Shown: piece after piece, positions 50,987-63,435 of the stretch
Position numbering within the stretch: the first letter of the stretch is position 1
Layout: each line of letters starts with the position of its first letter
From: Rutidosis leptorrhynchoides
Taxonomy: Eukaryota > Streptophyta > Magnoliopsida > Asterales > Asteraceae
NCBI RefSeq assembly: GCF_046630445.1
Contig: NC_092333.1
Coordinates: 336,361,501 to 336,425,500, forward strand
Direction of reading: 5' to 3'
DNA: 64,000 nucleotides
Notes under the pieces: model-generated
What the model saw: only the letters and a program-made list of their open reading frames with translations
Database searches by the model: none
What the model was told of the DNA's origin: nothing
Program-made: the position numbers and the translations under genes

Positions 50987-51346
50987 TTAAAGTTTGGTTT
51001 CACGATTCATAATTTCAACCGGTTCTCCTATGAAGTGGAGTTTGTCATCGATAGTAAGTTCGTCGAAAGGAATAAAAAGTTCTTGCTCCGCAAGATGCTT
51101 CTCTAAGTTTGATACACAGAATGTAGGATGAACGGAATTTGTTTGAGTTGGGAGTTCGAAACGGTAAGCAACGGGTCCAATACGCCCCAAGATTTTAAAA
51201 GGATCCAAATGTCGCAGATTTAGCGTTCTACATTTTCCGAAACGGATTACACCTTTCCAAGGTGCGATATTTAATATTACGCGGTCACCCACTAGGAATT
51301 CGAGAGGCTTACGTCTAACATTAGCATAGCGATGATTACGGGCCAT
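50987..51346 (-). pseudogene. Family-C integrase C-terminal region
   Basis: An open stretch of 119 codons reading NVRRKPLEFLVGDRVILNIA, PWKGVIRFGKCRTLN, GPVAYRFELP and VHPTFCVSNLEKHL. It aligns with the family-B pol C-terminus ([43 protein letters not shown]). The segment linking it to the core at 51529 is frameshifted. Confidence 0.8.
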
Positions 51347-51528
51347 TTGGGGTCTTTCTTGGATTTAAACTATCTTAACGGTTATTTCATGAATGAGTTC
51401 GGGTCCGGTGGTTTGCTTGTCCTACTTCGGTCCAACGAATATGAGAACGACATTTGCGGCTATATAAAGTTTCGAAAAGGTGCGGCGTTAATACTCGAAT
51501 GATAACTATCGTTGTAAGAGGAAATCAA

Positions 51529-51714
51529 TTAAAGGCAACAATACAAGTTCGTGATATGTTTTCCCAAGGTTTGAATCGTATGTTCACTTGGTCCGTCGGT
51601 TTGTGGATGATACGCGGTACTCATGTTTAAACGTGTTCGCAAGGCTTCTTGTAAGGCACACCGAAAATCAGAAGTGAAACGAGCATCTCGATCCGAATAA
51701 AAAGATAATGGCAC
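51529..51714 (-). pseudogene. Family-C integrase core fragment
   Basis: Reads FYSDRDARFTSDF and then [20 protein letters not shown], including the second Asp and the catalytic Glu (SEHTIQTL), which family-B copy B2 has lost. The first Asp region lies beyond the open part and is degraded. Confidence 0.8.
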
Positions 51715-53012
51715 ACAGTGTCGAGATAGAATTCCTATAATGTATAGTCGTACAAGTCCTTCCCATCTTGTCGGTTTCTAAAAGACGTTTGTTAGAACAA
51801 GTTTCTTGTTGGTTTCTGAAAAATGTTTGTTAGGACTATTCACCTTCGTGGCGAATACTAGTATAACGTGAAGAGTCTCTCTCTCCACTGAGAATTTAGA
51901 TAAAAGATTTCCTCACACGGAAGTACGAGTGTAATGCGAGAGAAGTTTCCGCCTCGATGTGAGCATGTCAAGCGTTTTGTAGTTCATCGATAAAACTTTG
52001 CGAAAACGAGATAGAGTACACGTGTAGCATATGTTTTGAAGTTGAAAGAATTGGTCATTCGTTCAGAAGCATAAATATGATTTGGCAATATCAAGATGCG
52101 TCCCTGGTATGGTTGTTATCAATATTCTCGAAGTTTTCGGATGGCAACAAGGAAAAATAAAGTCATGTACATGGCACATGATGGTGATTAGGTTGATCGA
52201 GTCCAATCACCATCACGAGTCATTAGAACTTTAGTATGAATTATCATAATATAACTACGTTGATCGAGTCTCGTTATATTATGCTAACTCATACCTCCAT
52301 TCCCACATCACTCCATAGAATCAAGTTCTTGTAATCGTGAAGATTTAAATGAACAAAGTGTAATGGCATCTCTAACGTGGCTCGTATCGAATCGAAAGAA
52401 TTTGTACAACTCTGAACAAGCGTTTTTCGAGGGAAGTGTATAAACGATTGTTCACGTCAATGTGTTTCAAGTCAGCCAATAATGTCTTTAGGTACGAAAC
52501 GAGTAACGAATTATGATAACAAGTAGTACGCAACCGTAGTGATAAGTAGTGATGACGATACTCACCAAGAGTAGTGGTAGTAGCAACAAGAAGTGGTAGA
52601 TAGTAAGGAACATCGGTGTGACATCGGTAGTGGTTAATGATTTCCATAATGGTGGAAACTTTACAGTACTTGTGGATAGCAATCTGGAACGGTGGTGAAT
52701 AACAATCTGGGAGACAGAGTTCCCGATCTAGTGTGACTAATGAAGTCGTCGTCATCCTTACGCGTATGAATCTTGAATTTACGTGCGTTATCAGAAAGTG
52801 GCAGAGTACGAGTTCGAATGATGAAAATTTAGTACCATTAAGAAGTTCGCCTAAGAATGATTCAAGTATAAATGCACAAGTAGTCAAGTAGGTGCTATCT
52901 ATAGCAAATGCAAGTCAGAATGCAATGATTAACTATCCGGTTGTAGTCTAGATTCACTAATGCGTCCTAACAACTCTGTCAGACACACTAATACACATCC
53001 TATATCCCTAAA

Positions 53013-53030
53013 ACCAATGCTCTGATACCA
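53013..53030 (-). other. Primer binding site of family C (tRNA-iMet)
   Basis: The minus strand reads TGGTATCAGAGCATTGGT, identical to the family-A primer site, two bases from the LTR end at 53033. Confidence 0.85.
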
Positions 53031-53032
53031 TC

Positions 53033-54790
53033 TGTAACGACCCGACAAAATTGTCATTGACGGCGTCGTTAACTTAGGTCCCGTTAAGTGCTCATAGTCC
53101 CTAAATGAGACGTGTTTGACCAAAATTATGTGGCATTCATTTGAAACGTGTAAGACTTGCAAAGTTTAGTTTACCAAACTGTTCGACAACCAGTTTAAGT
53201 TTACAAAAGTATAAAGTATGAGTGAAATAACTTGCGACATAATAAGTTAAGAATCACGGTTGCAATAAATAGTGTAAACAGATATGCTTTAAGTTTAAAT
53301 CCAAAAGTACTATCGCTAGTGTAAGCATGTATGCTTGACTCCAAGCAAGTAATCAAAGTGTGCGGAAGCATGTATCAAGTAGCCAAGTATGAACATTAGA
53401 ACAAATAGAAAACTGTCAACGAAAAACGTTGGTGAAATCATAGGTGTTTTTGTAAACGTTGTTTTTGAACCACAAGATTTAGTATTTTCATAACGTTGAT
53501 TATCCAAATCATTTGCATTCCAAAAGTGTTGTTATTCGCGAGCACCCAATTATTAAGGCTTAACTAACGTTACCATATACACATAGTGTTAGAACATACA
53601 CTGTTTCTCGAAAATATATTTCATCCACATAACAGTAGCGGACCGTCCAAATGAGGGTTTGTCAAACCCATATGGCCATACAACATAAGTTCTCGCTTAC
53701 ACTCGGCAAGTGTAACTAATGATAATCGAATTGAGGATTTCTGTTCTAACTCGCACGTGGAATGTTTGTTTTAGTACTTGTGTTCAAGGTATAAAAGTAA
53801 GTAGTACAAAATGTAAACAAAGTATATGTTTCTCAGCCCACGATTAAAAGAATAAAAGTTGTTGAAAAGGTGGGACTATGATCTCACCGTAGTTTCATGC
53901 CAAAGTACTTGTAATTAAACGTTGCGCAAGGAAAGTTGCTTAGCCTTGACCTAAACAAATTAGTTGTATCAATTATGGGTTACGACACAATGTCGAACGA
54001 AATGTGTTCAATTAGTCCTATGGCTCGTTACGACTCGATTAATATAGCATGTGAATCACGTTGTCAAGTTTCATGCAGGATATAAGTATAAAAGCACGTT
54101 AGAACGATTGCATAAGTGTTTGGTTAAGTTTGACCAAAAGTCAAACTTGGTCAAAGTCAAAGTCAACGAGGTCGGGTCGGGTATCCGACAATTTTTCTTC
54201 AATTAGTAATCATATATAAACATGTTGGCCAAGTTTCATGTTAATTGGAGGTGCGTAGCATAGTTAAAATTAAACGAAAATTTACAAAGTTGGATAGCCC
54301 TTTGCAGTTCATCTGGACGGCGTCCAAAATGGCTGGACCGCATCCAGTAGTGAAGGATTGGACGGCGTCCAAGGTTTTGGACGGCGTCCAAATGAACTAC
54401 AGATTACTGATGCTGAAAATTTGACAAGTCTCGAACCAAACTTATTTCAAACACAACCTATGAACCGAAAACACTCAAAACACGTACCTTATATCGTTGG
54501 AAAGGTATTTTAACGAGGAACACAACTAAACACATATCATCAATCAAGTCAATCATTTAAAACAACAAAAACCTCATCGAATGATCGTTAAAAGTTCATC
54601 ATTCAAGTTTCAAGTTCGTAAAACGCATTTCATGATTCGGGAACCCAATTTATACATACAATATGCCGTTTCGTAGGTAATTACGTATACAATACAACTA
54701 AACACTTATAAATAACATTTCAAAGAATTTAATGCATCAAAAGTTCATTTTAAGATCTATCAAACACTAACCAAGAATCACAAAATCAAT
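53033..54790 (-). mobile_element. 5' LTR of family C, cut by family D
   Basis: Matches the left LTR from its start through the point equivalent to about 50132, where family D begins. Includes the second copy of the ACGGCGTCC palindrome cluster (54306-54400). TCAAT at 54786-54790 is the predicted target duplication of family D. Confidence 0.85.
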
Positions 54791-55273
54791 TGAAACAACC
54801 CAACCCGTATTCCATACGATAAATTTTTTTTTTTATAATACACATTTATGCGCCAATTAAATATGTAAACCATTCCATAAGTTCCATTTAAACGTACATC
54901 AATTTAAATGTTTACAAAAGGCACGAAAGCCATTAATTAAGTTTAATACAAGTTTGACCCACTACAAGGATAGTTTATAATCCAAACGACCTCGAGCATG
55001 GTTTGAGGCTAAACTACCCAAAACGTTAGGCCAACTTCAAAAGCTAACACCAAAAGCACCCCCGACAACATAAGCGGGAGACCACTAGTCCAAACGTATG
55101 CCCTTACACTTGTCCAAGCTGGAACCTATAAAATGGTAAACAACGAGAGGGTAAGCAAGGCTTAGTGAGTGCAACAATTATACATACATATATATAACCT
55201 ACTTACTTGCAAACACTTACCAAATTCGCATACATACTAGTTACCTAATTAGCATACCTTTCACATGTATAAC
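54791..55273 (-). mobile_element. Family-D 3' LTR, inner end deleted
   Basis: Starts (window orientation) TGAAACAACCCAACCC and matches 56938-57243, with an extra segment of about 160 bp (55034-55225) absent from the other copy. At 55273 it jumps directly into protease coding sequence, so its inner end, the polypurine tract and most of pol are deleted. Confidence 0.8.
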
Positions 55274-56553
55274 TTAGCTAACGGTCTATCAAGTTTAGGC
55301 ACAAATTTTGGAGACACAAACGACAAACTTGCACCGCTATCAAAAAGAATCCTTGCCGGATTAGAATTAACTAAGAAGGTACCTGAGACAACTTTGTTGG
55401 ATTGCTTGGCTTCGTCGTTAGTCATCAAATAGTTTTGACCTCGAGCCGTACCCGCCGCCTTCTCTAGACTTTTAACATTATCGTTGTTCAAATCGGGACA
55501 CTCTGACTTTCGGTGTCCTTCTTTGTTGCAATTAAAACAAGTGAGCTTGTTTGTTGAATTTGGCTTCCGACAATCTCGAGCCATATGTCCACGTACCCCA
55601 CAATTGTAGCAAGTTGGGACAAAGTTCCCAAAACCACCGGTAGCGCCCTTCTTCACACTATTGACACTTTCGGAACCCTTTTTGTTCTTGTTCTTTTTAT
55701 TTGAAAAATTCGAATAACTCAAACCATCAAACTTTCTTTTTGAAAAAGTGAAATCACTCTTCCTCGGAACCTCCGGTTTAAAACCCCGAGCCAACTCGAA
55801 TAGCTCTTCAAAAGTCTTAGACATTCCCCGACTAATCTTACCCTTTAACTCATCATTCAAGGTACGGTAGAAATCTTTCATTAGCTTATGATCGTCACCA
55901 ACATATTCCGGGCAAAAGCGAGTCTTTGCCAAAAAGGTAGACTTGAGAGTAACCAAGTCCATCGAACCTTGTTACAAATGATGCAACTCGTCCCAAATTC
56001 TATCATGGTCAGAAGAAGTTCGGTATTCTTGGAAGAATTCCTTCTTAAACTCCTCCCATGTCAAGCTCATGCATTGCTCTTCACCATATAAATTGATTTT
56101 GTCATCCCACCACAACTTGCCTTCTTCACGTAGCATGCTAGACCCATATCTCGTCTTCTTCTCGGGAGGACATTCCGCAGTACGGAAAGCTCCCTCGATA
56201 TCGGAAATCCAACAAGTGCTTTTCAATGGATCCCTCACCCCATTAAACATCGGAGGTTGAGTATCCTTGAAGTTTTTATAGTGGAAGTCCCGCCTTCCAC
56301 CCCCACCATTACCTTCACCCCCTTCGCCTCGAGGATAAATGCTTCTAGCCTCTAAAGCCTCCTCTATTGCGGCTTTCATTCGATCGTTGATCATTTCGGT
56401 CACTTGTCCATCGACCGAATCTTGGAAGACCTTTCGGACATCGTCAAGAAAATCCTTCTTTAACTTTTTAAAGATGGCCTCAACCTTGGCCGTGAGTTCA
56501 ACATCCTCACTCGTACCACCGTTATCATTATCATGTCCGCTTCTCGTCTTCAT
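55261..56553 (-). pseudogene. gag-pr: Family-D gag and truncated protease
   Basis: From ATG 56553 (MKTRSGHDNDNGGTSEDVEL), the capsid-like part includes QPPMFNGVRDPLKSTCWISD and EEGKLWWDDK, then FLAKTRFCPEYVGDDHKLMK. Two CCHC zinc knuckles follow (CYNCGVRGHMARDC, CFNCNKEGHRKSEC), then an aspartic protease with ILFDSGASLSFVSPKF. A single in-frame stop at 55972-55974 lies between HHL and QGSMDL. The protease ends early: the last residues (LYM) and the stop come from LTR sequence at the deletion junction. RT, RNase H and integrase are absent, so the copy is non-autonomous. Lineage is Ty3/gypsy, perhaps Tekay-like. Confidence 0.9.
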
Positions 56554-56918
56554 TTTATAAAACAGAAAAGATTAAACAAAGAACGAAAAGACATAACATG
56601 TAAGTATATACATGTACACCACACTACTCCATCTCGCTCGACAATCGTCGTACATTACTTGTTTGACACGATTTCCACCCGTAACAAAGGTAGCTAATCG
56701 TTGTTACGCGAGCACGTCGCATTAACTCGCTAGTACAACGTCCGTCTTGCTTGATGATTGCTAAACACAATACAAAACAATTAGCACAAGGTTAGTTCAC
56801 ATAAACCAAAGCACTAACAATTCCCGATTAGACCCAAAGTCCTACAAGTCCCGCATAAAGCGCTCACACAATAAAGCCCAAGTCTAGGCACCTATCTCAA
56901 GTCTCCTAAATCCCTTAG

Positions 56919-56935
56919 ACCATGCTCTGATACCA
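56919..56935 (-). other. Primer binding site of family D (tRNA-iMet)
   Basis: The minus strand reads TGGTATCAGAGCATGGT, two bases from the LTR end (56938). Confidence 0.85.
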
Positions 56936-56937
56936 CT

Positions 56938-57464
56938 TGAAACAACCCAACCCGTATTCCATACGATAAATTTTTTTTTTTTATAATACACATTTATGCG
57001 CCAATTAAATATGTAAACCATTCCATAAGTTCCATTTAAACGTACATCAATTTAAATGTTTACAAAAGGCACGAAAGCCATTAATTAAGTTTAATACAAG
57101 TTTGACCCACTACAAGGATAGTTTATAATCCAAACGACCTCGAGCATGGTTTGGGGCTAAACTACCCAAAACGTTAGGCCAACTTCAAAAGCTAACTAGC
57201 ATACATACTAGTTACTTAATTAGCATACCTTTCACATGTATAACGCTAAGTATCACGATAACAAGGCTAGTATAACAATAGCTTATAACACAACAATACA
57301 ATATGCTAAAACACAAGTATAACGATGATGTTCACAACATCCGTACTACTCAAGATCTCAAGGCTAGCACAACGAATGGTATCGTCAACATCGAACTTAA
57401 ATCCCATTCGCCTATATTAATGTGGTATCGTCAACACTGAACTTTAAACCCACATATGAGGTAT
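56938..57464 (-). mobile_element. Family-D 5' LTR, cut by family E
   Basis: Identical start to 54791 onward, with a deletion of about 160 bp near 57195. It then extends past the point where the other copy is truncated, with a tandem repeat of GGTATCGTCAACA (about 57379 and 57423). It ends where the family-E LTR starts; GGTAT at 57460-57464 is the predicted target duplication of E. Confidence 0.75.
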
Positions 57465-59447
57465 TGATAATGCTAAAAATGAACATATATTTCATAGCAT
57501 TATTCCTCAAGAAAGACAAGCTTTTAGTTGCAATTGTTCTATTTAAAAGTGATATTCGTTTAAATAATAAAAGGTGAAGACAAAAGACAGATTCGACGAA
57601 TTGAAGACGCAAACGATCAAAAAGCTCAAAAGTACAAAATACAATCAATGAGGTTCCAATTATTGATAAGAAACGTCTCAAAATTACAAGAGTACAAGAT
57701 TCAAAACGCAAAGTACAAGATATTAAATTATTCGCAAGGACGTTCGAAAATTCGGAACCGGGACCAGAGTCAACTCTCAACGCTCGACGCAACGGACTAA
57801 AAATTACAAGTCATCTATGCACATAAATATAATATAATATTTAAATCATTACTAAAATTATTTATATATTATATTTATTTATATAATCGTCGGCAAACAA
57901 AGAGCCAAAGTTGAGTGAGCTGTAAAATGGAACTTCGCGACTTGCGGAGTTCGAAGACCAAATGGGAAGCGACTCGCGGAGCCCCCAATTTTGAAACAGC
58001 CTATAAAAGCAACGCAGTTCGACGAGTAAAAATATCCATAATCTATCTCTCTCTCAATATATACGTAAATATATATATAATTTATATTTTAATTTTAAAT
58101 CCTAATAATAAGGGTATGTTAGCGAATGTTGTAAGGGTGTAAGTCGAAATTCTGTCCGTGTAACGCTACGCTATTTTTAATCATTGTAAGTTATGTTCAA
58201 CCTTTTTACATTAATGTCTCGTAGCTAAGTTATTATTATGCTTATTTAATCCGAAGTAATCATGATGTTGGGCTAAAAATATTAAAATTGGGTAATTGGG
58301 CTTTGTACCATAATTGGGGTTTGGACAAAAGAATGACACTTGTGGAAATTAGACTATGGGCTATTAATGGGCTTTATATTTGTTTAACTAAATGATAGTT
58401 TGTTAATTTTAATATAAAGATTTACAATTGGACATCCCTATAAATAACCATATACACTCGATCGGATACGATGGGCAGGGTATTTATATGTACGAATAAT
58501 CGTTCATTTAACCGGACACGGGAATGGATTAATAGTCAATAGAATTATTAAAACAGGGGTGAAATTATGTACAAGGACACTTGGCATAATTGATAACAAA
58601 GTATTAAAACCTTGGGTTACACTCAGTCGACATCCTGGTGTAATTATTAAACAAAGTAATAAAATATTGTTACAGTTTAAGTCCCCAATTAGTTGGAATA
58701 TTTAACTTCGGGTATAAGGATAATTTGACGAGGACACTCGCACTTTATATTTATGACTGATGGACTGTTATGGACAAAAACTAGACGGACATATTAAATA
58801 ATCCAGGACAAAGGACAATTAACCCATGGGCATAAAACTAAAATCAACACGTCAAACATCATGATTACGGAAGTTTAAATAAGCATAATTATTTTATTTC
58901 ATATTTAATTTCCTTTATTTTATATTTAATTGCACTTCTAATTATCGCACTTTTATTTATTGTTATTGTATTTAATTGTACTTTTAATTATCGTACTTTT
59001 TAATTATCGCAAGTTTATTTTATCGTACTTTTATTTATCGCAATTTCATAATTGTTATTTACTTTACGCTTTAAATTAAGTTTTTTATTTATTTAATATT
59101 TTACATTTTGTTTTAACTGCAACTAAAGTTTTGAAAATCGACAAACCGGTCATTAAACGGTAAAAACTCCCCTTTATAATAATAATATTACTTATATATA
59201 TATATTTGTATTTTTATAAAATAAAACTAATATAGCATTAAGCTTTGTTTAAAAGATTCCCTGTGGACCGAACCGGACTTACTAAAAACTACACTACTGT
59301 ACGATTAGGTACACTGCCTATAAGTGTTGTAGCAAGGTTTAAGTATATCCATTCTATAAATAAATAAATATCTTGTGTAAAATTGTATCGTATTTAATAG
59401 TATTTCCTAGTAAAATTTAAGCTATTATATATACACCTCGCATAACA
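57465..59447 (+). mobile_element. 5' LTR of family E (Athila-like)
   Basis: Starts TGATAATGCTAAAAATGAAC and ends near CATAACA, about 2 kb, 11 bases before a tRNA-Asp primer site. It contains two copies of the motif CGCGACTYGCGGAG or close variants (57936-57950, 57970-57982). The 3' LTR lies outside the window, so the exact left boundary is inferred from the start of new sequence and the TG. Confidence 0.7.
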
Positions 59448-59458
59448 CCAAGTATTTT

Positions 59459-59478
59459 TGGCGCCGCTGCCGGGGATC
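59459..59478 (+). other. Primer binding site of family E (tRNA-Asp)
   Basis: TGGCGCCGCTGCCGGGGATC matches the complement of the plant tRNA-Asp(GUC) 3' end with one mismatch. This primer is typical of the Athila lineage. Confidence 0.9.
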
Positions 59479-61029
59479 ATCTAGCTTAAAAGCCGGAAGC
59501 GCAACGCTAATAAATATATAAAAAAAAAAATTTATTTTTTTCTAATATAAAAAATACGCTTTTGTAAAAATACGTTTTAAATATTCAAAAATATAAAAAG
59601 AAAAACAAAAATATAAATATTTTTAAGAGTTTGTTAAATATTTAAGTTTTATAAAGTTTCTTTATTTTTATTTTATAAAAAATATAAGTTTTATTTAAAT
59701 ATTTTGTGTTTATTTAAAATATAAAAAATTTTAAAAAAACCGAAAAAAATAAATATATATAAATCTATTTTTTTAGATTGTTATTTTTATAAAATTATAA
59801 AGTATTTCTATTTTTATTTTAGTTTTTAAAACATAAGTTTTATTTAGTTTTTATAAATATTTTATTTAAATATTTAAATAGAAAATATATAAAAAAAACT
59901 GAAACGAACGATTTTTGGCCTGCACCTAATCTGAAATTTCGAACCCCGCGACTTGCGGAGTTTTTCAGCTTCTAGAACCGCGACTCGCGGAGCCACTCTA
60001 ACACGGGTACACAGAACCCTAATCAGGTATTAATTACGGTGTAATTATTATTATTAATAATTAAAAACCCTAATTAGGTTTTACTTTTTAATTAATTAAG
60101 TTTAGTTTATTTAATTGTTTAGTTATTTATTTAATTTATATATTTAGTTTATTTAGTTTAATTAAATTGTAAAATTAATAGTTTTATAAAATAAATAATA
60201 TAAAAATAATATTTTTATAAAAATTGTACTTTTTACAACTTTTAGTATATTTTTATATTTTGTCTTTTTTTAATTGTTTTAGCGTAATATTTATATTTTT
60301 CGCTCGTATTTAGTTTTAAACTTAGTTTTTGCCATAGTTATTTTTATTTATAGATTTTTAGGCCTTGCCGTAAAATCCCTTAAGTGTTATTTCTTTAGAC
60401 TAAGATCTAGGTGCTTTAGAATTTTGCGACGCCTTTTTAAATTTAAGTTTTTTTTAAGTTATTGCCATTTGGGATATAGTTTTACTTGTAAGCTTTAATA
60501 TTTTTAGACACTTTTTACCTATGTATCAATTATCATTCCAATTAGTAATCTCAATTTGCGATTATAATTTTAAGTTAGTGATAGTAATAAGGTTGGGTTA
60601 GTCGAGTGTTTTTAAGTTCTATAAGTCATTTCTTTTTATTTCTTATTTTCCGACGCCTTTTATTTTTCAACCCTTTTCTTTTTCTTTTTCGACGCACTCT
60701 TTTTCTTTCTTATTTCTCACTATTCTAGTTTTAGGACATAGATTTTTTTTTCTACTTCTTATCTAAATTTCTTAAAATTACGAAAATTTATTTTAAGTGG
60801 TTAAATTGATAGACATCAAAATTTTCTGGTTCGTAGTAATAGTTGAATTTGTACGTGGACCGGGTTATTGGAGCCAAACAGTCCTCAATTATATTGAGAC
60901 CAAACGAATCCTGCCCCTCTGCTGCATCTTTTGGCTATTCGAAACGTGGGCAAAATCAGAAAAGTTTATTAATTGGATAACTTATATAATTTTTCTTTCC
61001 TTTTTAAAAACTAATAGGATATTCAGTGA
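59479..61029 (+). other. Family-E leader
   Basis: AT-rich untranslated leader. It repeats the LTR motif as CGCGACTTGCGGAGT (59947-59961) and CGCGACTCGCGGAGC (59979-59993). An open frame at 60797-61078 has no recognisable content. Confidence 0.6.
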
Positions 61030-63434
61030 ATGCACCGAGCAAGACGTTCACCACCTTTTGTACGTTCACCACATGTAACAAGATCAAGACATCTAGCAAA
61101 TATTACCGCCGTTGATTTTTCTTTAGAATCGTCATCCAGTCGACCAAGTACTCCAATTCAAATTTCCGATAATCCATTTTTTGAACCCGACCTCACAATT
61201 GAGAATCCGGAGAATATTCAGGGACGATTCATAGATCCTGAACCATTAAATTTTCCTCCGGAACCACCAATCATTCAAACTGAGATTGTTGAGGAACGAA
61301 CCATTAAATCAGAATCCTCTAGTGATTCCGATTCAACAAATTCAATTATGGAGAATCTGGAACCTTTAAGTATGGAAGACCGAATGAGAGATAAACGCAC
61401 TGGCCAAGGTCACGCAATTACTCATCCAGACATTAATGCGCCAGATTATGAAATCAAAGGACAAACTCTACACATGGTGACTAATCAATGCCAATTTAGT
61501 GGTGCGCTGAAGGAAGATCCAAATGAACAACTTCGTACCTTTAATAGGATCTGCACACTATTTAAAATAAGAGAAGTTGAGGATGAACAGATATATCTCA
61601 TGTTATTTCCCTGGACTTTAAAGGGAGAAGCCAAAGATTGGTTGGAATCGTTACCTGAAGGGGTGATTGATACATGAGACGTTTTAGTTGAAAAATTTCT
61701 TAAACAATTCTTTCCGGCATCTAAAGCCGTAGACTTCAAGGAGAAATTGTTACGTTCACACAGAAACCGAATGAAACTCTATATGAGGCGTGGATAAGAT
61801 TTGGAAAGTTATTAAGAGGATGTCCGCAACATGGTTTAGACACCTGTCAAATAGTACAAATATTCTACCAAGGATGCGACATCACTACAAGAAAAGACAT
61901 CGATATAGCAGCTGGTGGTTCCATTATGAAGAAAACCGAAACTGATGCTTATAAAATTATTGATAACACTGCTTCCCACTCACATGAGTGGCACCAAGAA
62001 AAAGATATCGTTAGATCATCTAAAGCAGCTAGAGCCGATTCTAGCCATGACTTAGATTCCATTTCCGCAAAGATAGATGCTATGGAGAGACGAATGGAAA
62101 AGATGACTAAGGATATTCACTCAATACGAATTAGTTGTGAGCAGTGTGGAGGACCACATTTGACAAAAGATTGTCTCAGTATTGAACTAACAATGGAACA
62201 AAGAGAGAATATTTCATATCTAAACCAAAGGCCTGGAAATAATTATCAGAATAATTATCAACCGCCAAGACCGATCTACAATCAAAACCAGAATTATAAT
62301 CGAAATATTCCATACAACAACCAACAAGGTCCTAGTAATCAACAAGTATCCAATAATACTTACAATCAGCAAAGACCTAATTTTCAAAACAAACCACCAC
62401 AAACCGATGATAAAAAGCCGAATTTAGAAGATATGATGACGAAGCTAGTTGAAACTCAAATGCAGTTTTTCATATCTCAGAAACAAACTAATGAACAAAA
62501 TGCTCAAGCATTTAGAAATCAACAAGCTTCTATTCAAAACTTGGAACAAGAAGTAAGTAACCTAGCAAGGTTAATAGGTGAAAGAAAACCGGGAAGTTTA
62601 CCTAGTGATACAAATGTAAACCCCCGGAATGAAACAGCTAAAGCCATTACCACAAGAAGTGGTACAACACTTAAACCACCTGAAATACCTGTAACTTCTG
62701 ATGAAGCTATTCCTACTCCACAAGAACCACAACCTGATCAAGATAAGGAAAATGAACCGGTAGTTGAAAAGGTTAATGAAAATAACACAGTTAAGGCTAA
62801 ACCTTATGTTAAACCATACCAACCACCACTTCCTTACCCGAGTAAAATGAAGAAAGAGAAACTTGAAGTCGAGCAATCCAAATTCTTGGATATGTTTAAA
62901 CAGATAAATGTAAATCTTCCTTTCATTGATGTGATTTCAGGAATGCCTAGATATGCTAAATTCTTGAAAGATCTAATCACAAATAGAAAGAAAATGGAAG
63001 AACTCTCGGCCGTTACTATGAATGCTAATTGTTCAGCATTGCTGTTGAATAAGATACCAGGAAAATTATCTGATCCAGGAAGTTTCACAATTCCATATTT
63101 TCTGGGTAGTCTTAGTTCAATAGAAGCATTGGCAGACTTAGGTGCTAGTATAAATTTAATGCCGTTTTCACTATACACTAAACTAGACCTTGGAGAATTG
63201 AAACCAACAAGAATAAGCATACAACTAGCCGATCGATCAATAAAATATCCTAGAGGGATAATGGAGAACATGCTAGTTAAAGTTGGTACTTTAGTATTTC
63301 CAGTAGATTTTGTTGTTCTGGACATGGAAGAAGATTCTCAAGTTCCTCTCATATTAAGAAGACCATTCTTAAACACGGCTAAAGCAATGATAGACGTGTT
63401 AGGTAAGAAACTGACCCTAAGTATAGAGGACTAG
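61030..63434 (+). pseudogene. gag-pr: Family-E Athila-like gag and protease (one stop, frameshifts)
   Basis: Begins at ATG 61030. The capsid-like part is seen in EDPNEQLRTFNRICTLFKIR and WTLKGEAKDWLESLPEG, with a TGA at 61675-61677 in place of the usual Trp. A 1-nt loss near 61740 changes frame; the sequence then continues as NETLYEAWIRFGKLLRGCPQ, AAGGSIMKKTETDAYKIID, a knuckle CEQCGGPHLTKDC (62136-62174), a Gln/Asn-rich stretch, and a protease with ADLGASINLMPFSLY (about 63132-63176). It ends at TAG 63432-63434. The order and motifs are those of the Athila lineage, whose gag is followed directly by protease and RT. Confidence 0.9.
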
Positions 63435-63435
63435 A

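Larger units (their letters stand above)
50831..53032 (-). mobile_element. Family-C interior: short, deleted Ty3/gypsy body
   Basis: Only about 2.2 kb. It starts with a polypurine-like tract and the tail motif AAATTTCGTCCCGAAATTT (50849-50867), followed by integrase fragments. Gag, protease, RT and RNase H are not recognisable. The stretch from about 51800 to 53010 has long ORFs by chance (for example 52372-52887) but no family resemblance. Confidence 0.75.

Noticed and set aside
52372..52887. 171-codon minus-strand ORF in family C
   Set aside because: Low-information composition, no motif, and lies in the leader part of a deleted element.
60797..61078. 93-codon ORF overlapping the start of family-E gag
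   Set aside because: In a different frame from gag, no recognisable content; gag starts at 61030 with the better context.
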